The notes under the pieces: generated by a model
Seen by the model: the letters and a program-made list of their open reading frames with translations, nothing else
What the model was told of the DNA's origin: nothing
Database searches by the model: none
From: Desulfobacca sp.
Lineage (GTDB): Bacteria > Desulfobacterota > Desulfobaccia > Desulfobaccales > Desulfobaccaceae
NCBI GenBank assembly: GCA_020725545.1
Contig: DYEV01000032.1
Location: forward strand, 1-64,000
DNA length: 64,000 nucleotides
Direction: 5' to 3'
Made by a program: the position numbers and the translations under genes
Shown: piece after piece, positions 17,784 to 26,435 of the stretch
How the letters are laid out: every line of letters begins with the position of its first letter
How positions within the stretch are numbered: position 1 is the first letter of the stretch

Positions 17784-18218
17784 GTGCGGGAAAGTTACTG
17801 CGGCATCTGCAACGAATGCCAACTGGGAGATTACGAATTTCTCGAAACCGTTGCCCTCATGAAGGAATACATCGAACGGTTCCGGGCCAACTACTGGACC
17901 CACTGTTTTCCGGAAGAGGAAGGCTTTAATTTCGTCGAGTTCCGTAAGGGCTTGGATTGGCTCCTGAGCCACAAGGATTGCCCGGGCTGCAAACAGGGGC
18001 GGGGCACGGCCGATTGTCCCATCCGGAATTGTGCCCGGAGCCGGGGGATTGAGAATTGCTATGAATGTTTAGATCTCAAGGATTGTACCAATTTTCAATT
18101 CCTGGAACAGGAATTCCCCGATGTGAAAATCAAACTGCTGCGCCGTCAGATGCAATTCAAAGCCCAGGAATACCACCGGCGCTTGGAGGATACGCGTCGG
18201 AACAAAACCAAGATATAG
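17784..18218 (+). CDS. DUF3795-type cysteine-rich protein
   Basis: 144 residues with cysteine groups YCGICNEC at the N-terminus, DCPGCKQG, DCPIRNCARSRG and CYECLDLKDC, matching the DUF3795 zinc- or metal-binding pattern. The function is unknown; such proteins are common in strict anaerobes. The GTG start follows AAAGGAG with good spacing, 17 bp after hdrA, so it belongs to the hdr operon. Confidence 0.85.
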   Translation: MRESYCGICNECQLGDYEFLETVALMKEYIERFRANYWTHCFPEEEGFNFVEFRKGLDWLLSHKDCPGCKQGRGTADCPIRNCARSRGIENCYECLDLKDCTNFQFLEQEFPDVKIKLLRRQMQFKAQEYHRRLEDTRRNKTKI

Positions 18219-18359
18219 CTGCAGCGCTGCCAACTGTTGGCGTCATCTTCCCGGCCTTCTGCCTCAGGATGGCGCGATCCCGGGCGAGGCGCCATGACCT
18301 CAAACACCAGTCGGCTTCCGGCGAGAGGCGATGCTAATTTCTCGCGCCCCGATTTCGCC

Positions 18360-18557
18360 TTAAGAAATCTCGCCGGGCAGGTCCACCCTGGTCTTGCCAA
18401 CTTCCCTGGATTGGCACACCGTTCTCTCCTCTAAAAATCGCATCAATCGGGCCCGGATAACTTTACCTTCCTCGCCCATGCCTGCCAAGATATACTCCGT
18501 CAACCCGCAGAGCTCCATTTTAGAAACAATGGTTGTCTTTTTATTCCTTTTGCGCAT
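18360..18557 (-). CDS. Possible small basic protein
   Basis: A 65-residue frame beginning MRKRNKKTTIV, with an ATG preceded by GGGAG at 9 bp spacing. The composition (charged, one Leu/Arg-rich helix around GKVIRARLMRFLEE) is protein-like. I do not recognise it. It lies alone on the minus strand within an otherwise empty region. Confidence 0.35.
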   Translation of the reverse strand: MRKRNKKTTIVSKMELCGLTEYILAGMGEEGKVIRARLMRFLEERTVCQSREVGKTRVDLPGEIS

Positions 18558-18979
18558 ACCATTTCTCCCAATCGAAGGCTTTGGAAGAATCTTCTTCAAA
18601 ATATGTGCCAAGCTATAACGATATGAATTTAAATGATAATTAGCTGCGGGGAGGTTTTGCCGGACTATACTTTACTCAAGAAGTCTGGGTTAATCTTCAC
18701 ACTCTGGAGAATAAAGCTGGCAGGTGTCGGCCAGTATGGGGCTGGCAAATCTCTATGATATGGGTCTATTTCAGCAAAGTCTGGGGGTAAGCGAGCAAGG
18801 GCAGCCCAGGGGCCAGGGGTGACGAAGGGGGGAGCGACTGTCTTATCTTGTCAAGGGTTAAGTGGTGGTGGGGGGGCCCCCAGGATAGCGGCGACAGCAC
18901 CTAATTTTACCGGCTAGCCCCCGGCAGGCCTTGAAATTCCCTCTTCCCGCTCGGGGGGAGAGGCTTGGCCGTTTCCGGA
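18558..18979. other. Intergenic region with no recognised feature
   Basis: About 420 bp between the possible small gene and the ABC permease. It holds an AT-rich stretch around 18600-18650 and G-runs around 18800-18890 but no convincing coding frame, RNA motif or terminator. Confidence 0.4.
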
Positions 18980-19717
18980 TTACTCATCATAGCGGCGGAT
19001 AAAAAAAATGCCCAAAAGGAAACAGACCAGGCCATAAACCGCAATAACCGTCAAAGCTGGAAGGAAGGCGACCGACCAAGAGGGTTGGCGCAGCAATTGA
19101 TTGACGTGCGTCAGGGGCAGGATCAGGATGAATTGCTGCAGCAGCCACGGCATCTCGTCCACGGGAAAGAAGGTGCCACTAAAAAAGGCCATGGGCATAA
19201 TAAAAAAGTTGGTAACGCTGGCCGCATCGTCATGAGAGCGGGAGAGAAGCCCGACGATGACCCCGAAGGAGGCCGCCGCAAAGCAGTTGAGCAGGACGGT
19301 CACTATAAACAAGGCCGTCAGCGCCGGGCGGCTCCCCACCAGATAACCGCAGCCCACCAGGATGACGGCCGCAAAAAGCCCCCGGCTCATGCCGGCCACG
19401 ACTTGCCCCACCATGATGGCGGTGGCGCTCACCGGCGCTTGCAGGTATACCTGAAAATTGCGGAAAAACAGACGGGACACGGTAATGCCGTTGGCAATCC
19501 AGGTATACGAATTGATCATGGAGGTGACGGCGATCAGCCCCGGCATCAAGAAGTCCAGGTAACTCCCGCCTGGCAGGACTACCCGTTTGCCCAGACCGAC
19601 GCCAAAAACCAACAGGTATAACAGTGGCGTCAGCATGGTGGATAGGACAAAGCCGAGGCGCAGTAAACGGCGCTTAAAGATCAGGATTTCCCGTAAAAAG
19701 ATCGGCAACCAACTCAT
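18980..19717 (-). CDS. ABC-2 type transporter permease
   Basis: 245 residues with six hydrophobic helices and the ABC-2 family motif MPMAFFSGTFFPVDEMP before the last helices, as in NodJ/YadH-type exporters. It is an inner-membrane protein. Such permeases normally sit next to an ATP-binding subunit; none is adjacent here (upstream is a repeat and glnB), so its partner must be encoded elsewhere. Confidence 0.88.
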   Translation of the reverse strand: MSWLPIFLREILIFKRRLLRLGFVLSTMLTPLLYLLVFGVGLGKRVVLPGGSYLDFLMPGLIAVTSMINSYTWIANGITVSRLFFRNFQVYLQAPVSATAIMVGQVVAGMSRGLFAAVILVGCGYLVGSRPALTALFIVTVLLNCFAAASFGVIVGLLSRSHDDAASVTNFFIMPMAFFSGTFFPVDEMPWLLQQFILILPLTHVNQLLRQPSWSVAFLPALTVIAVYGLVCFLLGIFFIRRYDE

Positions 19718-19774
19718 GGGGCTGGAACTCGGGACAGGTAATTGCGGGCAGAGGGCTGCCTCTTAACTCACTGG

Positions 19775-19941
19775 AGCAGGCTGTTGAAAAAACATCTTGT
19801 GCTCCTCAGCCAGGGAAAAGATATTCGTTGCCTATTGGCACAGCCAAAAAGCCTGGTTGGGGTTGGGGGAGGAGTGTGAGAGGGGGGCCAGGGTGCTTAC
19901 CTGTCTGGCCTCCTTCCGACAAGCACTTTGGCAGCAACCTT

Positions 19942-19944
<3 letters not shown>
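19775..19944 (+). repeat. Dispersed TIR repeat, copy B
   Basis: It starts AGCAGGCTGTTGAAAAAA and ends AAGCACTTTGGCAGCAACCTTTTA, the last three bases being the TAA stop of glnB read on the minus strand. The interior has GGCACAGCCAAAAAGCC and TTGGGGTTGGGGGAGG, as in the other copies. It separates glnB from the ABC permease. Confidence 0.75.
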
Positions 19945-20394
<450 letters not shown>

Positions 20395-20406
20395 TCATGT
20401 GGAAAT

Positions 20407-20435
20407 TTGACATTCTGGCCGGTCATGTTTATAAT
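20407..20435 (+). promoter_or_regulatory. Consensus sigma-70 promoter of slyD
   Basis: TTGACA at 20407-20412 and TATAAT at 20430-20435 are both exact consensus hexamers, separated by exactly 17 bp. Transcription would start near 20442 and leave a leader of about 100 nt before slyD. Confidence 0.85.
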
Positions 20436-20467
20436 GACTTCTAAAAGAAAGCCCGTATACTTTTCCT

Positions 20468-20506
20468 AGGAGGGACGGTCTGCCGGCTGTCTCTCCTTTC
20501 TTTTTC
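20468..20506 (+). promoter_or_regulatory. Terminator-like hairpin in slyD leader
   Basis: GGAGGGAC and GTCTCTCC arms around a GC loop are followed by TTTCTTTTT, all between the promoter and the slyD start. This could attenuate slyD or simply structure the leader. Confidence 0.45.
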
Positions 20507-20544
20507 CAGGAAAAAACGGGTGCTCAACCACTTAGGAGAAAAGA

Positions 20545-21045
20545 ATGTCCGTGATTCAAGATGGTAAGTTTGTGCAGGTGCATTATGTCGGTTCCCTCGA
20601 TGACGGGACGGTGTTCGACGACAGCCGGGGTCGGCAACCGCTGGAATTCCAGATCGGCAACCAGAGTGTTATCCCTGGCTTTGAAGAGGCCATCAAATCC
20701 ATGGCTTTGAACGAAGAGAAAAATGTGACCTTGGCCCCGGAAGCCGGCTATGGTTATCGCCAAGAAACCCTGATCCGGGATTTTCCCACCACCATGTTGG
20801 GCCAAGACCGGGTTGAAGTTGGCCAGAATGTTTGGTTTGACAGTCCCCAGGGACCCGTCCCAGGAAAAGTGGTGGCCATGGCAGCCGATACCTTCACGGT
20901 AGATTTTAATCATCCCTTGGCTGGCCAGAACCTTAATTTCCAACTTACCCTTGTGGGCATTACCGATCAGCCCACCCAGGTGGGTTGTGGCTGTGGCTGC
21001 GGATCTGATCCCGCCGATTGCGGTTCGGGCGGCTGCGGTTGCTAA
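20545..21045 (+). CDS. slyD: SlyD-like FKBP peptidyl-prolyl isomerase
   Basis: 166 residues. The FKBP domain (YVGSLDDGTVFDDS, VIPGFEEAI) carries the inserted IF chaperone domain typical of SlyD, followed by a C-terminal metal-binding tail rich in Cys and Gly (VGCGCGCGS ... GGCGC). SlyD folds proteins and delivers nickel. The ATG follows TTAGGAGAAAAGA. A terminator follows directly at 21055. Confidence 0.93.
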   Translation: MSVIQDGKFVQVHYVGSLDDGTVFDDSRGRQPLEFQIGNQSVIPGFEEAIKSMALNEEKNVTLAPEAGYGYRQETLIRDFPTTMLGQDRVEVGQNVWFDSPQGPVPGKVVAMAADTFTVDFNHPLAGQNLNFQLTLVGITDQPTQVGCGCGCGSDPADCGSGGCGC

Positions 21046-21054
21046 GCCGGTAAG

Positions 21055-21083
21055 AGGCCGGGCCCCTGGTCCGGCCTTTTTTC
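21055..21083 (+). terminator. Intrinsic terminator of slyD
   Basis: GGCCGG and CCGGCC arms around a short GC loop, followed by six T residues, 10 bp after the slyD stop codon. Confidence 0.85.
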
Positions 21084-21331
21084 TTCCCCTCTCTCCTGGT
21101 CCCAGCCAGGACCGCCTCCTCATCCCCCTTGGCCACGCTTTCCCATGACCAATTTCCCGGCGCACTCCCAGACACTTTTTCCGCAGATCCGCTTGCCCCT
21201 TGTCTTGCTGAGAGGATTATCCACGGCCTGCGACTGACGGTTGCCGACGCCGCCTTTCATCAGGTTAAGGCCTTTGGGCGCCGGCGGTGGGCCCTTAGCA
21301 CCCGGCCCTTTCCCTCAAAACCCTGGCGCGC

Positions 21332-21357
21332 GGGAGGCGCTAAGGCCTCCCTTTTTT
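21332..21357 (+). terminator. Plus-strand intrinsic terminator without an obvious gene
   Basis: GGGAGGC, a six-base loop, GCCTCCC and six T residues. The T-run is on the plus strand, so it does not serve amrS on the minus strand, and slyD already has its own terminator. An unrecognised transcript between 21084 and 21331 is possible. Confidence 0.6.
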
Positions 21358-21376
21358 CAGTTCATGCTCACTTTTT

Positions 21377-22390
21377 TCATTGCCAGACGCCGTCAATGCT
21401 GGCGCCGCATTGGGCGCAGGTGCCATTTTGAAGATAATTTTTGCGGATGCTAAAGCCCACCCGATCAATGACCATGGCGCCGCAGGCGTGGCAGAAGGTC
21501 TTTTCCCCCGCATCGCCGGGGATATTGCCGGTATAGACGTAGCGCAGGCCCGCGTCCAGCCCGATCTGTCGGGCCCGTTGCAGGGTGGCCGCCGGCGTGC
21601 GGGGACGGCTGAGCATTTTATAGGTGGGATAGAAGGCGGAGACGTGCCAAGGGATGGCCGGGTCGAGGTCCACCAGGAAGTTGGCGATATCCTGCAGTTC
21701 CTGGTCCGAGTCGTTCAGGCCGGGGATGACCAAGGTCGTCACTTCGATCCAGACTCCCAGCTCTTTCAGCAGTTCAATTGTCGCCAGAACCGGCTGCAGC
21801 CGGGCCTTGCAGATCTTGCGGTAGAAGGAATCGTTGAAACTTTTCAGGTCAATATTGTCGGCGTCCAGGACCTCAGCCATCGCCCTGGCCGAGCGTTCGC
21901 TCATAAAGCCGTTGGAGACAAAGACGTTGCGGATGCCTTGTTCCCGGGCGACCACGGCCGTGTCATAGGCAAACTCCCCAAAGATGGTAGGCTCCGTATA
22001 GGTATATGAGATGCTGGCCGAACCGGTGGCCTGGGCCCGGGCCACGATCTGGGCCGGCGTCAACTCTAGGCCAGGGATGTCTTTGGGCTCCAAACGGGGG
22101 TATTGCGAGATTTCGAAATTCTGACAGTGTTCGCATTGGAAGTTGCAGCCTACCGTAGCAATGGAGAAGGAGCGGCTGCCAGGGAGAAAATGAAACAACG
22201 GCTTTTTCTCGATGGGGTCGACGTTTTGGGAAATGATCTTGCCGTAAACCAGGGAATAGAGGGTGCCCTCCCGGTTTTCCCGGACCATACAGATTCCCCG
22301 TTTCCGGGGATCGATGACGCAGCCATGGGCACAGAGGTAACAGTGGACCTTATTATCCTCTCTTTTCTCGTAAAATCTGGCTTCCTGCAT
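21377..22390 (-). CDS. amrS: AmmeMemoRadiSam-system radical SAM protein
   Basis: 337 residues. After an N-terminal cysteine pair (HCYLCAHGC) comes the radical SAM motif CNFQCEHCQN (CxxxCxxC). The C-terminal part has a further CHACGAM ... CAQCG pair, probably zinc-binding. This is the AmrS family, related to pyruvate formate-lyase activases. The ATG at 22390 follows AGGAGG. The partner proteins AmrA and AmrB (Memo) are not in this window. Confidence 0.9.
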   Translation of the reverse strand: MQEARFYEKREDNKVHCYLCAHGCVIDPRKRGICMVRENREGTLYSLVYGKIISQNVDPIEKKPLFHFLPGSRSFSIATVGCNFQCEHCQNFEISQYPRLEPKDIPGLELTPAQIVARAQATGSASISYTYTEPTIFGEFAYDTAVVAREQGIRNVFVSNGFMSERSARAMAEVLDADNIDLKSFNDSFYRKICKARLQPVLATIELLKELGVWIEVTTLVIPGLNDSDQELQDIANFLVDLDPAIPWHVSAFYPTYKMLSRPRTPAATLQRARQIGLDAGLRYVYTGNIPGDAGEKTFCHACGAMVIDRVGFSIRKNYLQNGTCAQCGASIDGVWQ

Positions 22391-22580
22391 GGCTAGCTCC
22401 TCCTGCCCGCTGTCAGAGTTCCTGTTTTTAAATTTATCACATGAGGGCAAATCCGCAAGCACCCGCGGTTGTATAGATCGGAGACATAGGTAAAACCTGT
22501 TCGGGGACATGGATAACACATTACAAGGGCATATCCACTTTTGTCAGGAGAACGGCTATGACTTGGAAGCATGTGACTCC

Positions 22581-22806
22581 ATGTCTCAGAAAATCAAATT
22601 TGTTCTTTTGGCCTTGGTGGAAGGAGCGAAGATCGCCCAACTTTGTCGTCGTTTTGGGATCAGCCGCAAAACGGGTTATAAATGGTTGGAGCGTTTCCAG
22701 GGGGGGGCGGCCAAGGGCGGGCGGAGCGCTGCCGCCGGCCCAGGCACAGTCCGGGCATCACCCCGGCGGAGTGGGAAAAGGGCGCCCCCTGGGGATCGGC
22801 TAGAGC
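22581..22806 (+). pseudogene. IS481-family transposase relic, frameshifted and truncated
   Basis: The first 45 codons encode MSQKIKFVLLALVEG ... LCRRFGISRKTGYKW, the N-terminal helix-turn-helix of IS481 transposases. A G8 run near 22698 breaks the frame; in the next frame CRRPRHSPGITPAE continues the family pattern until about 22806. The DDE catalytic region is absent. No inverted ends were found. Confidence 0.75.
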
Positions 22807-22858
22807 CACAAACATACGAAGTTGACGGTGTGGTTGTTGCGTTTGGGGGTGCAAGTTG

Positions 22859-22902
22859 TCAGAGAGGGGAGCGGGGACCACGTCCCCTGCCCCCCTCTCT
22901 GA
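22859..22902 (-). terminator. Long hairpin downstream of the Hsp20 genes
   Basis: TCAGAGAGGGG and CCCCTCTCTGA form an 11 bp outer stem, with an inner GGGGAC/GTCCCC stem. It lies 27 bp after the Hsp20 stop at 22929 (minus strand). No T-run follows, so it may be a processing or stability element rather than a simple terminator. Confidence 0.55.
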
Positions 22903-22928
22903 GGAGCAATCAGGAAAGTCTTGGGAAA

Positions 22929-23330
22929 TTACTGAGTCTTGATCTCGATCTTCCGGGGTTTGGCCTTTTCCACCTTGGGCAGCGTCAGGCGCAGCACCCC
23001 GTCTTTCATCGCCGCTTCGATGCGGTTCTGATCCACCAGTTGCCCCAGGGTGAATTCCCGGAAGAAGTTGCCCACCTCATATTCCTGCACCAGGAGCTGT
23101 TCCTGCTCACCCCAGGGCGGGGCAATCTCGCCGCTGATGGTTAACTGGCTGTCTTTCAGGTCAATGGTGACTTTGTCGGCCGGCACCCCGGGCATATCGG
23201 CCAGGACCACAATGGCTTCTTCGGTCTCATAGATATCCACAGCCGGCAGGAAGACCCGACCGGGTTTGGTAGCTTCACTTTTGACGGGCGCAGTTTCTTT
23301 CGCCTTGGGTTGCAGTTCCTTGTCAGCCAT
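22929..23330 (-). CDS. Small heat-shock protein (Hsp20), second of two
   Basis: 133 residues with an alpha-crystallin domain from about residue 28 (FLPAVDIYETEEAIVV) to the GVLRLTLPK motif near the C-terminus. It is an ATP-independent holdase. A charged N-terminal arm rich in K, E and P replaces the longer arm of its neighbour. It lies 15 bp downstream of the other Hsp20 gene, so the two are an operon. Confidence 0.92.
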   Translation of the reverse strand: MADKELQPKAKETAPVKSEATKPGRVFLPAVDIYETEEAIVVLADMPGVPADKVTIDLKDSQLTISGEIAPPWGEQEQLLVQEYEVGNFFREFTLGQLVDQNRIEAAMKDGVLRLTLPKVEKAKPRKIEIKTQ

Positions 23331-23345
23331 ACCAATTCCCTCCCC

Positions 23346-23801
23346 TTAGGCGGTCTTGACCGTAATCTGTTTGCATTTGATCTCTTCGGGTTTGGCCAAG
23401 GTGATGGTCAGAACACCGTCTTTAAAGACCGCCGCTACCTTGGCGGGATCCAACCGTTCGGGCAGTCGGACCACCCGGCGGAAAGAGCCGGCTTCCCGCT
23501 CCCGGCGGTGATAGCCCACGACTTTCTCCTCCTTTGGGATCTTCCGCTCCCCGCGCAGGATGAGCCGGTTGTCTTCCAAGGTAATATCAATATCTTCCGG
23601 TCTGACGCCGGCCAATTCGGCCCGCACATAGACCTGGTCCTTGTCTTCGGAGATATTCAACAGGGGGAAGACCCCGGCCCGCCGGCGAAACCGTTCGGGA
23701 CCGAAGCCAAAGGCCTGCTCCCAGAGGCGGTCCATTTCCCGCCGCAGTTGATCCAATTCCCGCCAAGGCTCCCAGGACGGCTCAAAGGTATACCACGGCA
23801 T
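23346..23801 (-). CDS. Small heat-shock protein (Hsp20), first of two
   Basis: 151 residues. The W-rich N-terminal arm (MPWYTFEPSWEPWRELD) is followed by a complete alpha-crystallin domain (PLLNISEDKDQVYVRAEL to GVLTITLAKPEE). The ATG follows AAGGAGGGTG. Together with the smaller paralogue it likely forms mixed chaperone oligomers. I saw no clear heat-shock (sigma-32) promoter upstream. Confidence 0.93.
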   Translation of the reverse strand: MPWYTFEPSWEPWRELDQLRREMDRLWEQAFGFGPERFRRRAGVFPLLNISEDKDQVYVRAELAGVRPEDIDITLEDNRLILRGERKIPKEEKVVGYHRREREAGSFRRVVRLPERLDPAKVAAVFKDGVLTITLAKPEEIKCKQITVKTA

Positions 23802-23954
23802 AACTTTACACCCTCCTTTTCAAGATATATTTTCTCCAAGTTATTATGCTGTGGGATTTATTCATTAAGTAAGCATGGACAGGAAGGGCGTCAAGGGCGG
23901 GCGGGCTCTTTTTGTGAAGAGATATTTTTGCGCGGCTCAGGGCAATCTTTTCGT

Positions 23955-24515
23955 TCAGGCGGAGGGCAGGCGCCGGCGGGAAGTCTCGCCGGTCAGGGCT
24001 GGCACGACCAAAGCCAGGGTTGCGGGGCTGACGTGCAGGCGCTCATAGACGGCAAAACCAGCTTCCTGGACGGCCTTTTGCCGCCAGTAGCGGTCCCGCT
24101 CCGGGTCTTTGGAGTCATAGCCCACTTCGTAGTAAATCCGGCTGATCTGCGCCGTGGCCAGCAACTTAATGCAGACGTAGCAGGGTTCCAGGGTGACGTA
24201 GAGGGTGGCGCCTTTGATGGCGACGCCGTGCCGGGCCGCCTGGGCAATGGCGTTGGCTTCGGCATGGGAAGCCCGGCAGAAATTGTATTTGTCCGCATCC
24301 GGCACCTGCAGGGCCCGGCGGTGGCAGTAGGGGCTGCCGTCCGGCAGGACTTCATCACTGCAGTGGGGCGCGCCGGGCATGGAGCCGTTGTAGCCGGTGG
24401 CCAGGATCTGGCGCTCTTTCACCAGGACCGCCCCGGTAGGCCGGGAGTTGCAGGTGGAGCGGGTGCTCACCAGCTTGGCGATGAGCATGAAATATTCATC
24501 CCAGGAAGGGCGCAT
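23955..24515 (-). CDS. Deoxycytidylate (dCMP) deaminase
   Basis: 186 residues of the zinc-dependent cytidine/deoxycytidylate deaminase family. HAEANAI provides the zinc His and catalytic Glu, and EPCYVCIKLL the two zinc cysteines. The early SCRPTGAV-type segment (NSRPTGAVLV) and the long central loop with CSDE ... CHRRALQ match dCMP deaminases that make dUMP. The C-terminal 30 residues are family-atypical. Confidence 0.9.
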   Translation of the reverse strand: MRPSWDEYFMLIAKLVSTRSTCNSRPTGAVLVKERQILATGYNGSMPGAPHCSDEVLPDGSPYCHRRALQVPDADKYNFCRASHAEANAIAQAARHGVAIKGATLYVTLEPCYVCIKLLATAQISRIYYEVGYDSKDPERDRYWRQKAVQEAGFAVYERLHVSPATLALVVPALTGETSRRRLPSA

Positions 24516-24573
24516 ACACTCATTCAGGAGGCGGCATAAATTTTATCCAACAATTTTTTATATTATCCCAAAA

Positions 24574-25206
24574 TCATAAAACTAGCAAGGGCCGGCGGCC
24601 GGCTCCGGCCCCGCCCCGCTGACGCGCTTTCTGGAAGAGAAACAACCCACCGGCGGCCGAACTGCCGAGCACATGACTCTCCCCCACCGTCTGAACAGAT
24701 CTGGTACCGGGGTAAAAGAGCACCGAGTCGCCGGCCGCAGACTCCCAGGCCAGCTTTAAGACCAGGAGACCGAGAAGCAGCCAGCCCCAGAGGCGCCCGT
24801 CAGCGGCTTCTTGCAGAATACACAGAGCCAGATACACCAAGGCACCCACCACCAAGCCGGAAAGACCGCCGTAGGTGTCCACGGCGGGCTTGGCCAGCAC
24901 CAGGAAGAGGCCGATAGACAGGGCCATGGCCAGGACCAACCAACCGAGCGGGCGGCCCAGTCTGACTTCCAGAAGCCAGCCGATCACCAGGAGGGCGCTG
25001 AGGTTATAGCCCAGGTGCCACAGGTCAAAATGCACCAGGTGGGATGTCAGCAACCGCCAGATTTCGCCCCGGAGGACCGCCTCGCGATCGTAGATGAGAA
25101 GCGAGGCTAGCTGCGGGAAGAGGTAGGCAGCAGCCGCTCCACAGAGCATCATCAAGGTCCAGGAAGGCAGAATAAATTTCAGGATTGTTTCTTTCTGTGG
25201 GCCCAT
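24574..25206 (-). CDS. rrtA: Rhombosortase (rhomboid-family protease)
   Basis: 210 residues with about six helices. EIWRLLTSHLVHFDLWHLGYN is the rhombosortase hallmark; GLSGLV supplies the catalytic Ser and SHVLGSSAAG the His. Rhombosortases cleave GlyGly-CTERM proteins in the inner membrane. The gene directly upstream and overlapping by 28 bp encodes a protein with exactly that C-terminal signal. Confidence 0.85.
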   Translation of the reverse strand: MGPQKETILKFILPSWTLMMLCGAAAAYLFPQLASLLIYDREAVLRGEIWRLLTSHLVHFDLWHLGYNLSALLVIGWLLEVRLGRPLGWLVLAMALSIGLFLVLAKPAVDTYGGLSGLVVGALVYLALCILQEAADGRLWGWLLLGLLVLKLAWESAAGDSVLFYPGTRSVQTVGESHVLGSSAAGGLFLFQKARQRGGAGAGRRPLLVL

Positions 25207-25985
25207 AGCTGCCAGCCGCCCAGGCCCGCGAGCAGGCCGAGCCAGAGGATGTCCACACTGCCGCCGCCCCGGGAGCCGGTTCGCTGGACCACCTGAAATT
25301 CTTGTGGTGCGGTCTTGACCCGGTGCTTGAAGAGAGCCAGCTGTTCGTCGAGATTGGTGATCACTTCGTGGCTGGCTTCTTGGAAGCCCTTGAGGCTGTC
25401 CTGGCGCAATTGTTCGTCCAATTTGACCAGGGGGGTCCTGCTCTTGAGGCGGCTGGCGCCCGGCGCCCGAAAGAGCAGCCGGCGGCTGGCAATATCATAC
25501 ACCGCGGCGTCCAGCAGCGTGTGAGTGGTGTTTTTGTCCGCCGGCACCACATAAGCGCCCACCAGGGTCCAGTAGGTGATGCTGGCCAGCCCCTCATCCA
25601 CAAATTGGGTCTGATCAAAAGACAGCAGGGCCACCACATCCACATTGAAAATGCGTTGGATCTGATCCAGGTTTTGGAAGCCGCCTTTCGGGATTAAATA
25701 GCTGGAAGGGATAATCTCGACGGCCCTGACAAAATCATACTGCCGGAAGTGGTCGGCTACCTGCCGCATCAGATCGGTTTTGTCATTTTCGGTGAGGTGC
25801 AGATGCCGGCCGCTGGTTTCCGGGACAAAGGCGATGCCGACCCGGATGGGCAAATTGAGGCGCGCCATTCCTGGCGTTTCGATGGGCTCGGTCCGGTCGG
25901 GGTGAAGATATTGCACCACACTACTGGCCGTGTGCGTGGCCCGGCTGACGCAGCCAGAGACGCAAAACAGGAAAATCCCGACCAA
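25179..25985 (-). CDS. Rhombotail-type lipoprotein with GlyGly-CTERM
   Basis: 268 residues. A short signal ends in lipobox VSGC, and the C-terminus has a Gly-Gly-Gly motif (SRGGGSVDILWLG), a hydrophobic helix and a basic tail (AHRKK), which is the GlyGly-CTERM sorting signal. The central domain matches the rhombotail lipoprotein family in outline. Substrate of the adjacent rhombosortase. The start is a TTG with a poor Shine-Dalgarno; no ATG is available in frame after the preceding stop. Confidence 0.8.
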   Translation of the reverse strand: MVGIFLFCVSGCVSRATHTASSVVQYLHPDRTEPIETPGMARLNLPIRVGIAFVPETSGRHLHLTENDKTDLMRQVADHFRQYDFVRAVEIIPSSYLIPKGGFQNLDQIQRIFNVDVVALLSFDQTQFVDEGLASITYWTLVGAYVVPADKNTTHTLLDAAVYDIASRRLLFRAPGASRLKSRTPLVKLDEQLRQDSLKGFQEASHEVITNLDEQLALFKHRVKTAPQEFQVVQRTGSRGGGSVDILWLGLLAGLGGWQLWAHRKKQS

Positions 25986-26083
25986 GACAACAAAACACCA
26001 CCGTCGGCAGGAAGCCTTCTTTCAATCCCTTCTTGGTGCAATCAAGCTCATTTTATCTGGCCAGCGACCACTGGTCCTTGGCC

Positions 26084-26389
26084 TTACTTGGCCTTCTCTT
26101 TGACAAATTCGCCGTGCTGGCCGAATTCCGCAAAGATCAATTTGCCTTCCTTCAAGACGGCTTGGTGCTCTGTCCCATCTGCATTGATGACCTTGACCCC
26201 CTCCTTGGTGAGGGCCCAGGTGCCGCCGCTGCAGGTTTTATCAGGCTTGAATTCCATCCACAGGTCCGGGAGGCTGGTACTTTGCCACCGGCCGATGATA
26301 TCTTTTTCGGTGGGCCCCTGAGTACAGGCGGACAGGAGCAGGGTGAGGGCCAACAGCACGAACAGCATGCGGGCAAGGTTTTGAGGCAT
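26084..26389 (-). CDS. Small lipoprotein of unknown function
   Basis: 101 residues with signal peptide and lipobox LLSAC, then a small domain (IGRWQSTSLPDLWMEFKPD ... GGTWALTKEG) resembling lipocalin-like or DUF5640-type beta proteins. It is probably outer- or inner-membrane-anchored. It lies about 100 bp from the rhombotail gene. Confidence 0.7.
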   Translation of the reverse strand: MPQNLARMLFVLLALTLLLSACTQGPTEKDIIGRWQSTSLPDLWMEFKPDKTCSGGTWALTKEGVKVINADGTEHQAVLKEGKLIFAEFGQHGEFVKEKAK

Positions 26390-26435
26390 ACAAACAACTC
26401 CTTATCTGAGAACATGAGCAGGTTAAACCCCCGGC

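Noticed and set aside
23310-24539. Long plus-strand open frame opposite the Hsp20 and dCMP deaminase genes
   Set aside because: Three clear minus-strand genes occupy the same span.
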